From the IMG/VR virus record IMGVR_UViG_3300021425_000029, positions 1 to 64,000 of that record: a DNA stretch of 64,000 bases, one strand, 5' to 3'. Numbering within the stretch: position 1 is the first letter of the stretch; every line of letters starts with the position of its first letter. This stretch comes from a virus. The translations under genes and the position numbers were made by a program. A model generated the notes under the pieces. The model was not told the DNA's origin. It saw only the letters and a list, made by a program, of their open reading frames with translations, and searched no databases. Shown piece after piece: positions 48,037-55,468 of the stretch.

Positions 48037-48380
48037 TATAGTGCCCTCTTCTTACGAGGTTTGAAACCAAGCATTTCCATCGCAGCGACTGGAGAACCAG
48101 AAACCTCGTAACCATACTTCTCAGAGTAGAATCGGTTGTTATGGTCAGACAGTTCAAGATACTGTTCAACAGTAGCATTCTTGACTAGGAAGTTAATCCA
48201 AGACTTGTAGGGTTTACGACCATACTTGAATCGTGCAATAAAGGCAGGTTTCATCTTACCTACCCAAGATGGGTGACAGTCAGGATGAACCTCATCCATT
48301 GTCTTAGATCCCTCGTAAGGGCCGTTGTACATGAGAAACGAACCGTCCCATGTGAACTCTTCTTTAATAAATGCAGTCAT
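48036..48380 (-). CDS. Early hypothetical protein
   Basis: A 114-residue protein from ATG 48380 behind AAAGGTAATTG; an upstream extension runs into the promoter and is not used. Basic, with FKYGRKPYKSWINFLVKN and a C-terminal PRKKRAL. No family recognised. Confidence 0.67.
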   Translation of the reverse strand: MTAFIKEEFTWDGSFLMYNGPYEGSKTMDEVHPDCHPSWVGKMKPAFIARFKYGRKPYKSWINFLVKNATVEQYLELSDHNNRFYSEKYGYEVSGSPVAAMEMLGFKPRKKRAL

Positions 48381-48411
48381 ATCAATTACCTTTCTCATTA
48401 TCAATACAAGT

Positions 48412-48440
48412 ATTATACAGTCTGGTACATCTTTTGTCAA
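48412..48440 (-). promoter_or_regulatory. Early promoter with shared leader
   Basis: TTGACA (48440-48435), 17 bases, TATAAT (48417-48412), then ACTTGTATTGATAATGAG (one base different from the other copies). Back to back with the plus-strand promoter at 48476. Confidence 0.88.
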
Positions 48441-48475
48441 CACTTATTTTCAAAAAAAGTAAAATAAATTAGTAC

Positions 48476-48504
48476 TTGACATTGTTTGCTATATACTGTA
48501 TGAT
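48476..48504 (+). promoter_or_regulatory. Sigma70-type promoter of the plus-strand island
   Basis: TTGACA (48476-48481), 17 bases, TATGAT (48499-48504), leader with TGAGGAATCC before ATG 48529. Confidence 0.82.
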
Positions 48505-48528
48505 GGTAAACATTAATGAGGAATCCAC

Positions 48529-49650
48529 ATGAAACTAACACCAGAAGATGCTCGATATGCAGCGAGTGTATTTAACGATTACTTCGGAAAGATTCAAGAT
48601 ATCGCAGAATACAATAGGGGAATCAAGTTAGAACGCATTGCAGAAATGCCGTTCACCTTGCCCGGCATGGGCCCTGAAGAAGACTTCTTCACGGACTTCG
48701 ATATGCACCCGTCCGAAATGAACTTTGCGGTTGATTCTATGCCACTTGATGCATTTCATCAGTACCTAGAGATAACTTCATCCGCACCAGTTGAGAAGTC
48801 AATTCCAGGCAAGCAGTTAAATAAAATTGTGCGTGAAACCAACACTGGTAAAATCGTAGGTATGATTCGATTCGGTTCTCCTACTATTAATAGTAGACCA
48901 CGCAATCAACTCCTCGGTAAACCACTTGATACAACGAATCCAGAAGTCATGAAACGATTTAATGATTCTGTGATAATGGGTTTTGCTATTGTGGCTGCCC
49001 AACCATTCGGGTTCAACTACCTCGGTGGTAAGTTACTGGCAGCAATCTGTTGTTCTCATGAGATGCGTGAAGAACTCAACAAGAAGTATGATGCAAACAT
49101 CTGTATGTTCGAGACAACCAGTTTATATGGTTCTACCAAAGCACTGTCTCAGTATGATGGTATGAAACCTATACTTCGTTTTAGTGGTTTGACAGTATCT
49201 AACTTTTTGCCACTAATCAACGATGATATTTTTAGAAACCTCAACACATGGTTCGAGGATAAGATTGGCGAACCACTCGTGCCTGTGGATGCCTCATCAC
49301 GCAAACTAAAAACACAAACCAAGATGGTTGGTATCATCAAATCGTCTCTCAAGGGTGAGAAGGGATATGATGAGTTCTGTCAAACCCTAGACCATGCATC
49401 AGGTCTTACGCAACAAAAACGCAGTTTCTATTCTCATTTTGGGTACGAGAATGTAGTCCCATATCTGAACATGGAAACCGACACATTAGTCAAGAAAGAA
49501 AACTATGATCGTTTCTATCTTGATAACCAAATCGATTGGTGGAAGCGTCAAGCAACCAAACGATATAACAAGTTGAAAGAACAAAACGGAATCCGTACAG
49601 TTCTGGAGACTTGGAATACCAATGCTGACGAAATCGATATTATAAGATAA
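48529..49650 (+). CDS. DUF4338-like protein, plus-strand island
   Basis: A 373-residue protein. The centre has RETNTGKIVGMIRFGSPTI, then NDSVIMGFAIVAAQPFGFNY, GGKLLAAICCSHEMREEL and YDANICMFETTSLYG, in the block order of DUF4338/DruA-like proteins (a second, shorter member is at 32.5-33.1 kb). The C-terminal KKENYDRFYLDNQIDWWKRQ is a basic helix. Translated behind a strong ribosome binding site from its own promoter. Followed by a ParB-like gene. Function unknown; a DNA-related activity is suspected. Confidence 0.65.
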   Translation: MKLTPEDARYAASVFNDYFGKIQDIAEYNRGIKLERIAEMPFTLPGMGPEEDFFTDFDMHPSEMNFAVDSMPLDAFHQYLEITSSAPVEKSIPGKQLNKIVRETNTGKIVGMIRFGSPTINSRPRNQLLGKPLDTTNPEVMKRFNDSVIMGFAIVAAQPFGFNYLGGKLLAAICCSHEMREELNKKYDANICMFETTSLYGSTKALSQYDGMKPILRFSGLTVSNFLPLINDDIFRNLNTWFEDKIGEPLVPVDASSRKLKTQTKMVGIIKSSLKGEKGYDEFCQTLDHASGLTQQKRSFYSHFGYENVVPYLNMETDTLVKKENYDRFYLDNQIDWWKRQATKRYNKLKEQNGIRTVLETWNTNADEIDIIR

Positions 49651-49672
49651 GAATCTTATATATAATACTGTC

Positions 49673-49723
49673 AGTTCCAAATGGTCTGACACTTTAACTT
49701 AACTTTCTAGTTCCAGATGGTCT
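49673..49723 (+). repeat. Pair of 15-bp direct repeats between the two island genes
   Basis: AGTTCCAAATGGTCT (49673-49687) and AGTTCCAGATGGTCT (49709-49723), 14 of 15 identical, 36 bases apart start to start. They lie in the 94-base gap before the ParB-like gene. Confidence 0.75.
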
Positions 49724-49744
49724 AGAAAACAACGGAGAAATGAT

Positions 49745-50731
49745 ATGACTACAGTCGTAAAATCTACGCACATCAGTGCAAAACTAATTCAATCAGAAGG
49801 TGCTACATTCGTAGACTACATCGAGATTGACCCCCAAGACATCTATGTTTCTAAAACCGACTTGTCGGGCACTACAGGAAACAATCCCACACGATTTGCT
49901 TTAGACATGGGTAATGTCCAAGCACTTGCACAATCCTTCAAACAAAGTGGTCAAGACCTTTCATGTTCCACTATGGTTGTGGAGAAGTTGCCCAAACCAA
50001 TCAAGGATTTTGACACAAACCGAGTCTATTCCTACCGATTGGTCACAGGAGCGCATCGTCATGCAGCAATGACTTCTATTAAGATGGATAAGGTGATTGT
50101 TGCATTGTATGAGTTTGAGAACCGTGAAGCTCAACTTAGATTTCAGTTAGTTGAAAACAATCACGCACCGAGCAAGGCATCTACTGCCGATGATCTTTGT
50201 AATGCACTGTGTTATGCAGTGCATCAGGGTTTCATTAGAAAGGATCGCAAAGCGATGGAATCTTACCTTGCACCAATGAATAAGATTCATGGTAACACCA
50301 AGAATAAAGCGATAGCAATGGCATTAAGAGAAACTGGTGCATATCAAGACTATCACATATATACTCCCCAAGATGTGAAAGATTGGACAGCATCTAATGG
50401 TTTTGTTACAAGTGGTAAACTTGATAATAATCGCAATCAGGCTGGATGGTCTGTTAAAGAGGGGTATGAGTATGAGTTCTTGATGAGTGCTATCAAGAAA
50501 TATAGTGAGGAAGAACTGGAAAGTTATTTTGTCTGTCACGCCAAAGCACCAACAGAGAAAAAGTCTCTTGATGAAAAGCGTGATGGTATGACTTCGGAGT
50601 TTCGTAAACTAGAGAAGGCACTTGATAATGTATTTGAATACAAACGAAACAACGGCAAGTATCCTTGGTATGTGCTGGGTTTCTTACCACAAGATAATGG
50701 AAAGAAAGAAAATACCTTGATTGACGCTTGA
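49745..50731 (+). CDS. ParB/Srx-fold domain protein
   Basis: A 328-residue protein. Residues 24-150 form a ParB N-terminal-like domain: VDYIEIDPQDI, ALAQSFKQSGQ, YSYRLVTGAHRHAAMTSIKM (the G-x-R/H-R-x-A box) and AQLRFQLVENNH. The remainder includes a helical part and a C-terminal segment rich in Lys. Such proteins can be CTPases, nucleases or transcription factors. The nearby 15-bp repeats are possible binding sites. A ribosome binding site, GGAGAAATG, overlaps the region before ATG 49745. Confidence 0.8.
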   Translation: MTTVVKSTHISAKLIQSEGATFVDYIEIDPQDIYVSKTDLSGTTGNNPTRFALDMGNVQALAQSFKQSGQDLSCSTMVVEKLPKPIKDFDTNRVYSYRLVTGAHRHAAMTSIKMDKVIVALYEFENREAQLRFQLVENNHAPSKASTADDLCNALCYAVHQGFIRKDRKAMESYLAPMNKIHGNTKNKAIAMALRETGAYQDYHIYTPQDVKDWTASNGFVTSGKLDNNRNQAGWSVKEGYEYEFLMSAIKKYSEEELESYFVCHAKAPTEKKSLDEKRDGMTSEFRKLEKALDNVFEYKRNNGKYPWYVLGFLPQDNGKKENTLIDA

Positions 50732-50756
50732 CTTTCTCTGTTTAGTGTGTTACTAT
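50728..50756 (+). promoter_or_regulatory. Promoter for tRNA-Gly
   Basis: TTGACT (50728-50733), 17 bases, TACTAT (50751-50756), overlapping the end of the ParB-like gene. Predicted start is about five bases before the tRNA. Confidence 0.72.
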
Positions 50757-50767
50757 ATAAAAACAAT

Positions 50768-50839
50768 GCGGAGTTAGTATAATGATTACATTAGGTGTCC
50801 AACCTAAAGATGGAGGTTCAAGTCCTCTGCTCCGCTCCA
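50768..50839 (+). tRNA. tRNA-Gly (anticodon TCC) with G33
   Basis: A 72-nt cloverleaf with encoded CCA. Acceptor GCGGAGT/GCTCCGC, D stem GTA/TAC, anticodon stem TTAGG/CCTAA with loop TGTCCAA, T stem GGAGG/CCTCT with loop TTCAAGT, discriminator T. C2-G71, T73, C35 and C36 are glycine identity elements. Position 33, normally U in all tRNAs, is G here. Followed by its own terminator. Confidence 0.88.
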
Positions 50840-50854
50840 ATTTTTTTACCTTTA

Positions 50855-50876
50855 CCCCGCTTCTGCGGGGTTTTTT
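50855..50876 (+). terminator. Rho-independent terminator after tRNA
   Basis: CCCCGC-ttct-GCGGGG followed by TTTTTT on the plus strand, 15 bases after the tRNA. Confidence 0.93.
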
Positions 50877-50890
50877 AAGACAGATGTGAA

Positions 50891-51547
50891 ATGAAAACCA
50901 GACTCTTAGTTGATTGTATCGAAACAGACCAGTTTACTCTGGGTGTGTTGGGGAGGTCTGGCACAAGAAGTTTTGCGGATTACATCACTAGGTACTACAT
51001 GGATTTTGTGTGGGAACTCCGCAAACGAGTACATCTAGGACTCGAATCCGCTCCAAAAAGAGAACCGTCCCATCACCAATATTCGGTTACAGATATTGAT
51101 ACCTTCAACTCTATACCAAATAAGATTATGGTAGTGCGTGACCCAATAGACAGGGCAAAAAGTGGTATTGCTGTCAATTTCAATCCAGACTTTCATGGCA
51201 AACCGACTTTGCAATATATCGATTGGGACATGATTGATTATATCATTCCTTTCGAGGATATTAGTAACAAGTATCTAAATGGTTTTAATCATAATGTTGG
51301 GATAACACATGAAGCCGAAAGTTCGGTGGTCAAGGAAGTGGATCGGGTTATGAGTGAATCTGATCCTAAACAGGAAGGTGTATACTGGACAACTTGGTCA
51401 CTTGATGACTTTGATTTCACACGAGAGATTGAAACCTACAATCTTGTTCTTAAAACAAAAGAGAAGTTACCCCCCTCACTATGGATTGAGTTACTAAGCA
51501 AGGTAACCGCCTGTAATATCCCATCCAAACATCTATTAAAGTGGTAG
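50891..51547 (+). CDS. Sulfotransferase-like P-loop protein
   Basis: A 218-residue protein. FTLGVLGRSGTRSFADYITR contains a PAPS 5'-phosphosulfate loop-like GRSGTRS (21-27), and KIMVVRDPIDRAKSG (78-92) matches the 3'-phosphate-binding R-DP-x-x-R-x-x-S of sulfotransferases. The remaining fold is short for the family. It could sulfate a host or phage glycan. It lies after a strong terminator without a visible promoter or Shine-Dalgarno, so how it is expressed is unclear. Confidence 0.68.
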   Translation: MKTRLLVDCIETDQFTLGVLGRSGTRSFADYITRYYMDFVWELRKRVHLGLESAPKREPSHHQYSVTDIDTFNSIPNKIMVVRDPIDRAKSGIAVNFNPDFHGKPTLQYIDWDMIDYIIPFEDISNKYLNGFNHNVGITHEAESSVVKEVDRVMSESDPKQEGVYWTTWSLDDFDFTREIETYNLVLKTKEKLPPSLWIELLSKVTACNIPSKHLLKW

Positions 51548-51549
51548 AC

Positions 51550-51576
51550 AAAAAAAGGGAGACCCGAAAGTCTCCC
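51550..51576 (-). terminator. Terminator after gene 23
   Basis: Hairpin GGGAGAC-tttcgg-GTCTCCC with seven T on the minus strand, about 45 bases after the gp23 stop. The same stem may also stop plus-strand transcripts of the sulfotransferase-like gene. Confidence 0.85.
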
Positions 51577-51620
51577 TTAAAATATGGTGAGTTAACCTCA
51601 CTCTTATTTTTATACCAATC

Positions 51621-52934
51621 TTAGGTCAAGATGTTAGTCACCTTGAAGATACGGTAGTACTGGTTAGTCTTAGCAGTAGCAAGACCGTCAGAAGGTGTAG
51701 AACCAACAAATGGGTTTGAAGCCATTCCGTAACGAGTTTTAAACCCGATGCGAGGTTGGAAGTCATCTTCACCAACTGCTTTAACCATTTGCAGAGGAAC
51801 ATATGGGCAGTAGAATACACCACTGTCATATGGGTTCTGACCTTTATAACCAACAGTGATGTAATCAGTGTTAGCATAAGGATCGATGTATACACGGATA
51901 CGACCGTTCAATACACCAGCAAAAGTGTTACCAGTATCGTCAACCTGAAGGTTGTTGTTGATAGCAGGACTGTAGTCCAAAGAACCAGCAGCAGCAAGAG
52001 CAGTAGCAACATCTGAAGAACAGATTACAACATTACCTTTACCACGGCGAGTCTCTTTAGCAATTACATTACACTCACGGTCAATCTGAACAGTCAGACC
52101 TTTGAACTTCTCAGCAGACCAACGACCATCAGTATCAGAACTCATGTTGAAGATACCTTTGGCAGTTACATTAGACTGTTGAGCACCAGTTTTCGCCTGA
52201 GAGTTAACAGTACGAATAACTTCACGGTTGATTTCTGCAAGAATCTCAGTTGACAGAATGTTTGCCAACTCAGTTTCAGCGTCCAGACCGTGGATCGCTT
52301 TAAGGTCTTGAGCAAGTTCAAGAGTGTATTCTGCTTTCAAAGCACGAGACTTAGCAGTAACAGTTTGACGCTCAATGGTGAAACCCATTTCGTTGAAAGA
52401 AGAACCACCAGTACGACCAAGTGCTTCAGCATCAGCAGTAGGCATACCACCAGCGGCAAGAGAAGTCAAACGACCTCCTTCACTGTCAACACCGTTCCAA
52501 CCAGAAGCGTTATCTGAATCGTGAGTACCAGAACTGTCACCAGAGAACTGAGTTTCAGCTTCGTTGAACAGTGCTTCACGGTTAGAAGTAGAACCACCTT
52601 GGTAACGAGACTTCATAGCGAAGATCAAACCAGTTGGGCCATTCATAGGTTGAACACCACACACATCATAAGCGATGAGGTTAGGCATTGCACGGCGAAC
52701 CAGTGAAATCAATACTGGGTCAAAGTTGTTTACTGAACCAGTGTTGTTCGCACCAGCAGCAGCGTTTTCGGAAAGGAAACCCTGAGAAGCAGAACGCTCT
52801 TCAGCGATTGCTTTTTCTTGGTTTTCTAGGATTGCAGCGGTAACTGCACGGCGGTGATTGTCTTGGATCACGCCAGCAGACTCTTCGTTAAGAACGGGAG
52901 CCCACTTTTCGATTAAACTATCGTAAGATTGCAT
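51621..52934 (-). CDS. 23: Major capsid protein gp23
   Basis: A 437-residue HK97-fold capsid protein (T4 gp23 is 521). LISLVRRAMPNLIAYDVCGV and QPMNGPTGLIFAMKSRYQGG are the typical gp23 strand and P-domain regions; YEVIRTVN-like IL-A-EINREVIRTVNSQA lies in the A domain. An L-S-E sequence at residues 54-56 (FLSENAAAG) fits the gp21 cleavage consensus (L/I-x-E). ATG 52934, after gp22. Confidence 0.97.
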   Translation of the reverse strand: MQSYDSLIEKWAPVLNEESAGVIQDNHRRAVTAAILENQEKAIAEERSASQGFLSENAAAGANNTGSVNNFDPVLISLVRRAMPNLIAYDVCGVQPMNGPTGLIFAMKSRYQGGSTSNREALFNEAETQFSGDSSGTHDSDNASGWNGVDSEGGRLTSLAAGGMPTADAEALGRTGGSSFNEMGFTIERQTVTAKSRALKAEYTLELAQDLKAIHGLDAETELANILSTEILAEINREVIRTVNSQAKTGAQQSNVTAKGIFNMSSDTDGRWSAEKFKGLTVQIDRECNVIAKETRRGKGNVVICSSDVATALAAAGSLDYSPAINNNLQVDDTGNTFAGVLNGRIRVYIDPYANTDYITVGYKGQNPYDSGVFYCPYVPLQMVKAVGEDDFQPRIGFKTRYGMASNPFVGSTPSDGLATAKTNQYYRIFKVTNILT

Positions 52935-52949
52935 TTGAAAATTCCTTAA

Positions 52950-54005
52950 TTATCTTTTAGGGGTTGTTTTGCGAATAGTTTGGAGGTAGGATTCCATCAC
53001 AGATGATACTTCGACAGTACTGTCAGCATCTTCTACGATCTGTTCTACTTCTTCACCATCAGTTACTTCTTTGGTGAAGTACGACTCGACAACAGTTTTA
53101 ACTTTAGAGGCGAATTGATCTTCGTCTTCAAAGTCAATGTCTTCTACGAGTGACTTCAGTTTAACTACTTGAGTCTCAGCAAGGTCACGAGACGATTCAC
53201 GAATAATCGTTTCACGCTTGTAAACTTCTAGTTCTTCAGTAGTATCAATTACTTTCTGAGTAGTTTCGTTGAGTTTTGTTTCCAACTCTTCAACGGACTC
53301 AGCAAGTTCGTCAACTAGGTCAACTTTGGATTCGGGAACTTCAATGTAAGACTCTGTAAACAGGTCTTTCATTTTGTCCATGAAAGTCTCGGCAATTTCA
53401 GTACGGAGACCGTTCTGGATTGCAACTTGATTTTCTTCCATCCAAGATTCAACTACATAGTTCAGGTAGCTGTCTACTTTCTCTACAAGGTCTGCCTTCG
53501 TAGAAGAGATTTCTTCTGCGAGTTCTTCCTTGTACTGTGCTTCGATACGATCTACTTCTTCAGATAGTTTCGATTTCACAGCTGCTTCAAAAATTACTGC
53601 GGTTTTGGCCTTAAACTCATCACTGAGAGTGGCTTCAGACTCGACTAATGCATCCAGTTCAGCAGCAGTGTCAACAGTCGTTTCCACGATTGCATCTTCT
53701 TCTACTTCAACATCTTCGCCCATCATTTTACCGTATTGTGCTTGAAGGTCTGCCTTTTTCATGGCGTGTAACTTCATGCTCATAGCATTGATCATGCCCG
53801 CTTTAGTTTTTGGTGCAGGAGCTTGTTTCGCTTTGGTAGCGTCTGCTGCTTTATCTACAGATGCAATTGACTCATCTTCGTCAGTTGCATTTGCATCAGG
53901 TTTCCCTTTAGGAGCAGGAGCGCTTCCTTCTTCGAGAGTTTCTTCCACAATGTCGTTAATGTCTTCATCGTGAAGTTCAACTTCGACTTTAGTTTCTTCA
54001 GTCAT
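52950..54005 (-). CDS. 22: Prohead scaffold protein gp22
   Basis: A 351-residue acidic, mostly helical protein (T4 gp22 is 269), with Ala/Pro/Lys-rich linker (residues 30-70) and long coiled-coil regions (VDLVDELAESVEELETKLNE). It forms the prohead core and is degraded by gp21. Position between 21 and 23 is as in T4. Confidence 0.92.
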   Translation of the reverse strand: MTEETKVEVELHDEDINDIVEETLEEGSAPAPKGKPDANATDEDESIASVDKAADATKAKQAPAPKTKAGMINAMSMKLHAMKKADLQAQYGKMMGEDVEVEEDAIVETTVDTAAELDALVESEATLSDEFKAKTAVIFEAAVKSKLSEEVDRIEAQYKEELAEEISSTKADLVEKVDSYLNYVVESWMEENQVAIQNGLRTEIAETFMDKMKDLFTESYIEVPESKVDLVDELAESVEELETKLNETTQKVIDTTEELEVYKRETIIRESSRDLAETQVVKLKSLVEDIDFEDEDQFASKVKTVVESYFTKEVTDGEEVEQIVEDADSTVEVSSVMESYLQTIRKTTPKR

Positions 54006-54015
54006 AATTGACTCC

Positions 54016-54678
54016 TTACATATTAGATTTAATTAACGAGAGGAAATTTTTGAACTCTCGAACACTTGTCTCATATAAGACAGTTTTCGGAGCAGTTTTA
54101 ATTTCAGTCTCCATTTCTTCAATTACTTGAGGACACAAAACACCGTTATTCCAAACCCAGTCTACACCTTCCATTATACCATTAACAAATGCTTCAGGTG
54201 CGCTAGGGTCTTGTACGATGTCAACCGTACTAAGAATAAAGTCGTCTTTCACGACCATTGCGCCATTTCGTTGCTCAAGACTACCCATACCACGAGTTGA
54301 CACTCCTAGTTGGACACCACCATCAAGAAGACCTTTAACAATCTTACCCATTGGAGTTTCCAATATTTGTGCCTTTCCTACCACATCATTTCCCTCAAAC
54401 TTGAGGTCGGTGATGAGGTGAGAAACTTTGTCTAAGTTAACTGTCGGCCCTTCGGGGTGGTTTAGTTCCCCTACTGCCCGTTTCTTAGATACTTGTTCTG
54501 TTACATACTTGTTTACCGCATTCTCCATAATGGCCTTGGGGTAAACTCGTCCGTTTCTATTCTTTTTGTCTGCCTGTGCGAAAACACCTTCGATGATATA
54601 GTTCTTATCACCATTCTCTTTCTTCTCTACGATACACTGTAGAGTGTCGTTTTCGGTAAACTCTGTGATCAACTTCAT
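54016..54678 (-). CDS. 21: Prohead protease gp21
   Basis: A 220-residue serine protease (T4 gp21 is 212). GELNHPEG holds the catalytic His and GVSTRGMG the catalytic Ser, as in herpes-assemblin-like prohead proteases. It cleaves gp23 and core proteins before packaging. Its stop and the next gene upstream overlap by one base. Confidence 0.95.
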   Translation of the reverse strand: MKLITEFTENDTLQCIVEKKENGDKNYIIEGVFAQADKKNRNGRVYPKAIMENAVNKYVTEQVSKKRAVGELNHPEGPTVNLDKVSHLITDLKFEGNDVVGKAQILETPMGKIVKGLLDGGVQLGVSTRGMGSLEQRNGAMVVKDDFILSTVDIVQDPSAPEAFVNGIMEGVDWVWNNGVLCPQVIEEMETEIKTAPKTVLYETSVREFKNFLSLIKSNM

Positions 54679-54893
54679 TAGGTTAATTCCTTTATTACTT
54701 TTTCCGCAGACTTCTCTGCATCCTTTAGTGACTTGAAAGCGTCCAGTCGGTCACCATCAATATACACCACAAAAGGAAGTGTTCCCTTCTCCTTTACTAT
54801 AAGGACAGGGATACGCTTAATCTTCTTATCAAAGACTACTTCACCTTTCGGTTTCTTTTTGAGTTCAGACAGAAGTGTTTTGAAACTTTTCAT
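54678..54893 (-). CDS. Small basic protein at the gp68 position
   Basis: A 71-residue basic protein (MKSFKTLLSELKKKPKGEVV...) ending in a helix (DAEKSAEKVIKELT). It takes the place of T4 gene 68 (prohead core, 141 residues) upstream of 21, but no sequence match is claimed. ATG 54893 lies only five bases after TATAAATA, with no Shine-Dalgarno. Confidence 0.7.
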   Translation of the reverse strand: MKSFKTLLSELKKKPKGEVVFDKKIKRIPVLIVKEKGTLPFVVYIDGDRLDAFKSLKDAEKSAEKVIKELT

Positions 54894-54898
54894 AGTAT

Positions 54899-54906
54899 TA
54901 TTTATA
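54899..54906 (-). promoter_or_regulatory. Late promoter abutting the ATG
   Basis: TATAAATA, five bases (ATACT), then ATG 54893. Same spacing as at 17636. It should drive genes 68-like, 21, 22 and 23. Confidence 0.8.
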
Positions 54907-54926
54907 CAAATTTATTTTTTCAAACA

Positions 54927-55181
54927 CTAAAATAACCAAGTTTCCATACCACTAAACCAAGGCATAACGGAATCTGCTATCGATGTTACCACCCAATCTG
55001 TTAGTGGAGCCGGAAAGTGTTCGGGGAAGAAAAGCAATAAGATAGTATTAACGACAACTACTTTTATCATTGTCGCAACAAAAATTAACTTCAAAACAGC
55101 TATCGGTGTTACTTTCCTCTCTCCTCGTATCATCTGTGCTAGAGGAAATTGCCACTTTCCATTCTCAATAAATTTTGACAT
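54927..55181 (-). CDS. Membrane protein inserted in the head gene cluster
   Basis: An 84-residue protein with a strong membrane helix (VLKLIFVATMIKVVVVNTILLLFF) and a second weaker hydrophobic region (WVVTSIADSVMPWFSGM). Its ATG overlaps the stop of the acidic core protein (TAATG). T4 has no membrane protein here, although T4 prohead assembly is initiated at the membrane by gp40 and gp20. A role in prohead initiation is possible. Confidence 0.7.
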   Translation of the reverse strand: MSKFIENGKWQFPLAQMIRGERKVTPIAVLKLIFVATMIKVVVVNTILLLFFPEHFPAPLTDWVVTSIADSVMPWFSGMETWLF

Positions 55182-55468
55182 TATTCATCTTCATCATCGT
55201 CAAGTTCAGCAATGACTTCTTCCTCGTCATCCTCAACTTCTTCTTCGTCTTCTAATTCAATCTCTTCTTCTTCGACTTCGATATCATCATCTTGATCGTT
55301 AAATAGAGCCTGTGCAACTGCGACTTTCTGTGCTTCTAGTGCATCTGCCATCTTGTCTTGTATAAGACTCTGGAATGAACCTTCTGCATTATTCAAATCA
55401 CCATCAGTGATCTGATTGATTAATTGTTCTACCGCAGATACTTCAACTTCTTGATTTTCTTCACTCAT
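55181..55468 (-). CDS. 67: Acidic prohead core protein, gp67-like
   Basis: A 95-residue protein: NQEVEVSAVEQLINQITDGD is a helical N-terminal half, and the last 40 residues are nearly all Glu/Asp. T4 gp67 (80 residues) is an equally acidic core protein encoded right after 20. Position and composition agree. Its ATG shares a base with the gp20 stop. Confidence 0.82.
   Translation of the reverse strand: MSEENQEVEVSAVEQLINQITDGDLNNAEGSFQSLIQDKMADALEAQKVAVAQALFNDQDDDIEVEEEEIELEDEEEVEDDEEEVIAELDDDEDE

Noticed and set aside
52950-54005. Repeats resembling a CRISPR or protein-repeat array in the scaffold gene
   Set aside because: The repetition is amino-acid bias (Glu/Ala/Lys coiled coil), not spaced DNA repeats. 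No CRISPR array was seen anywhere in the window.
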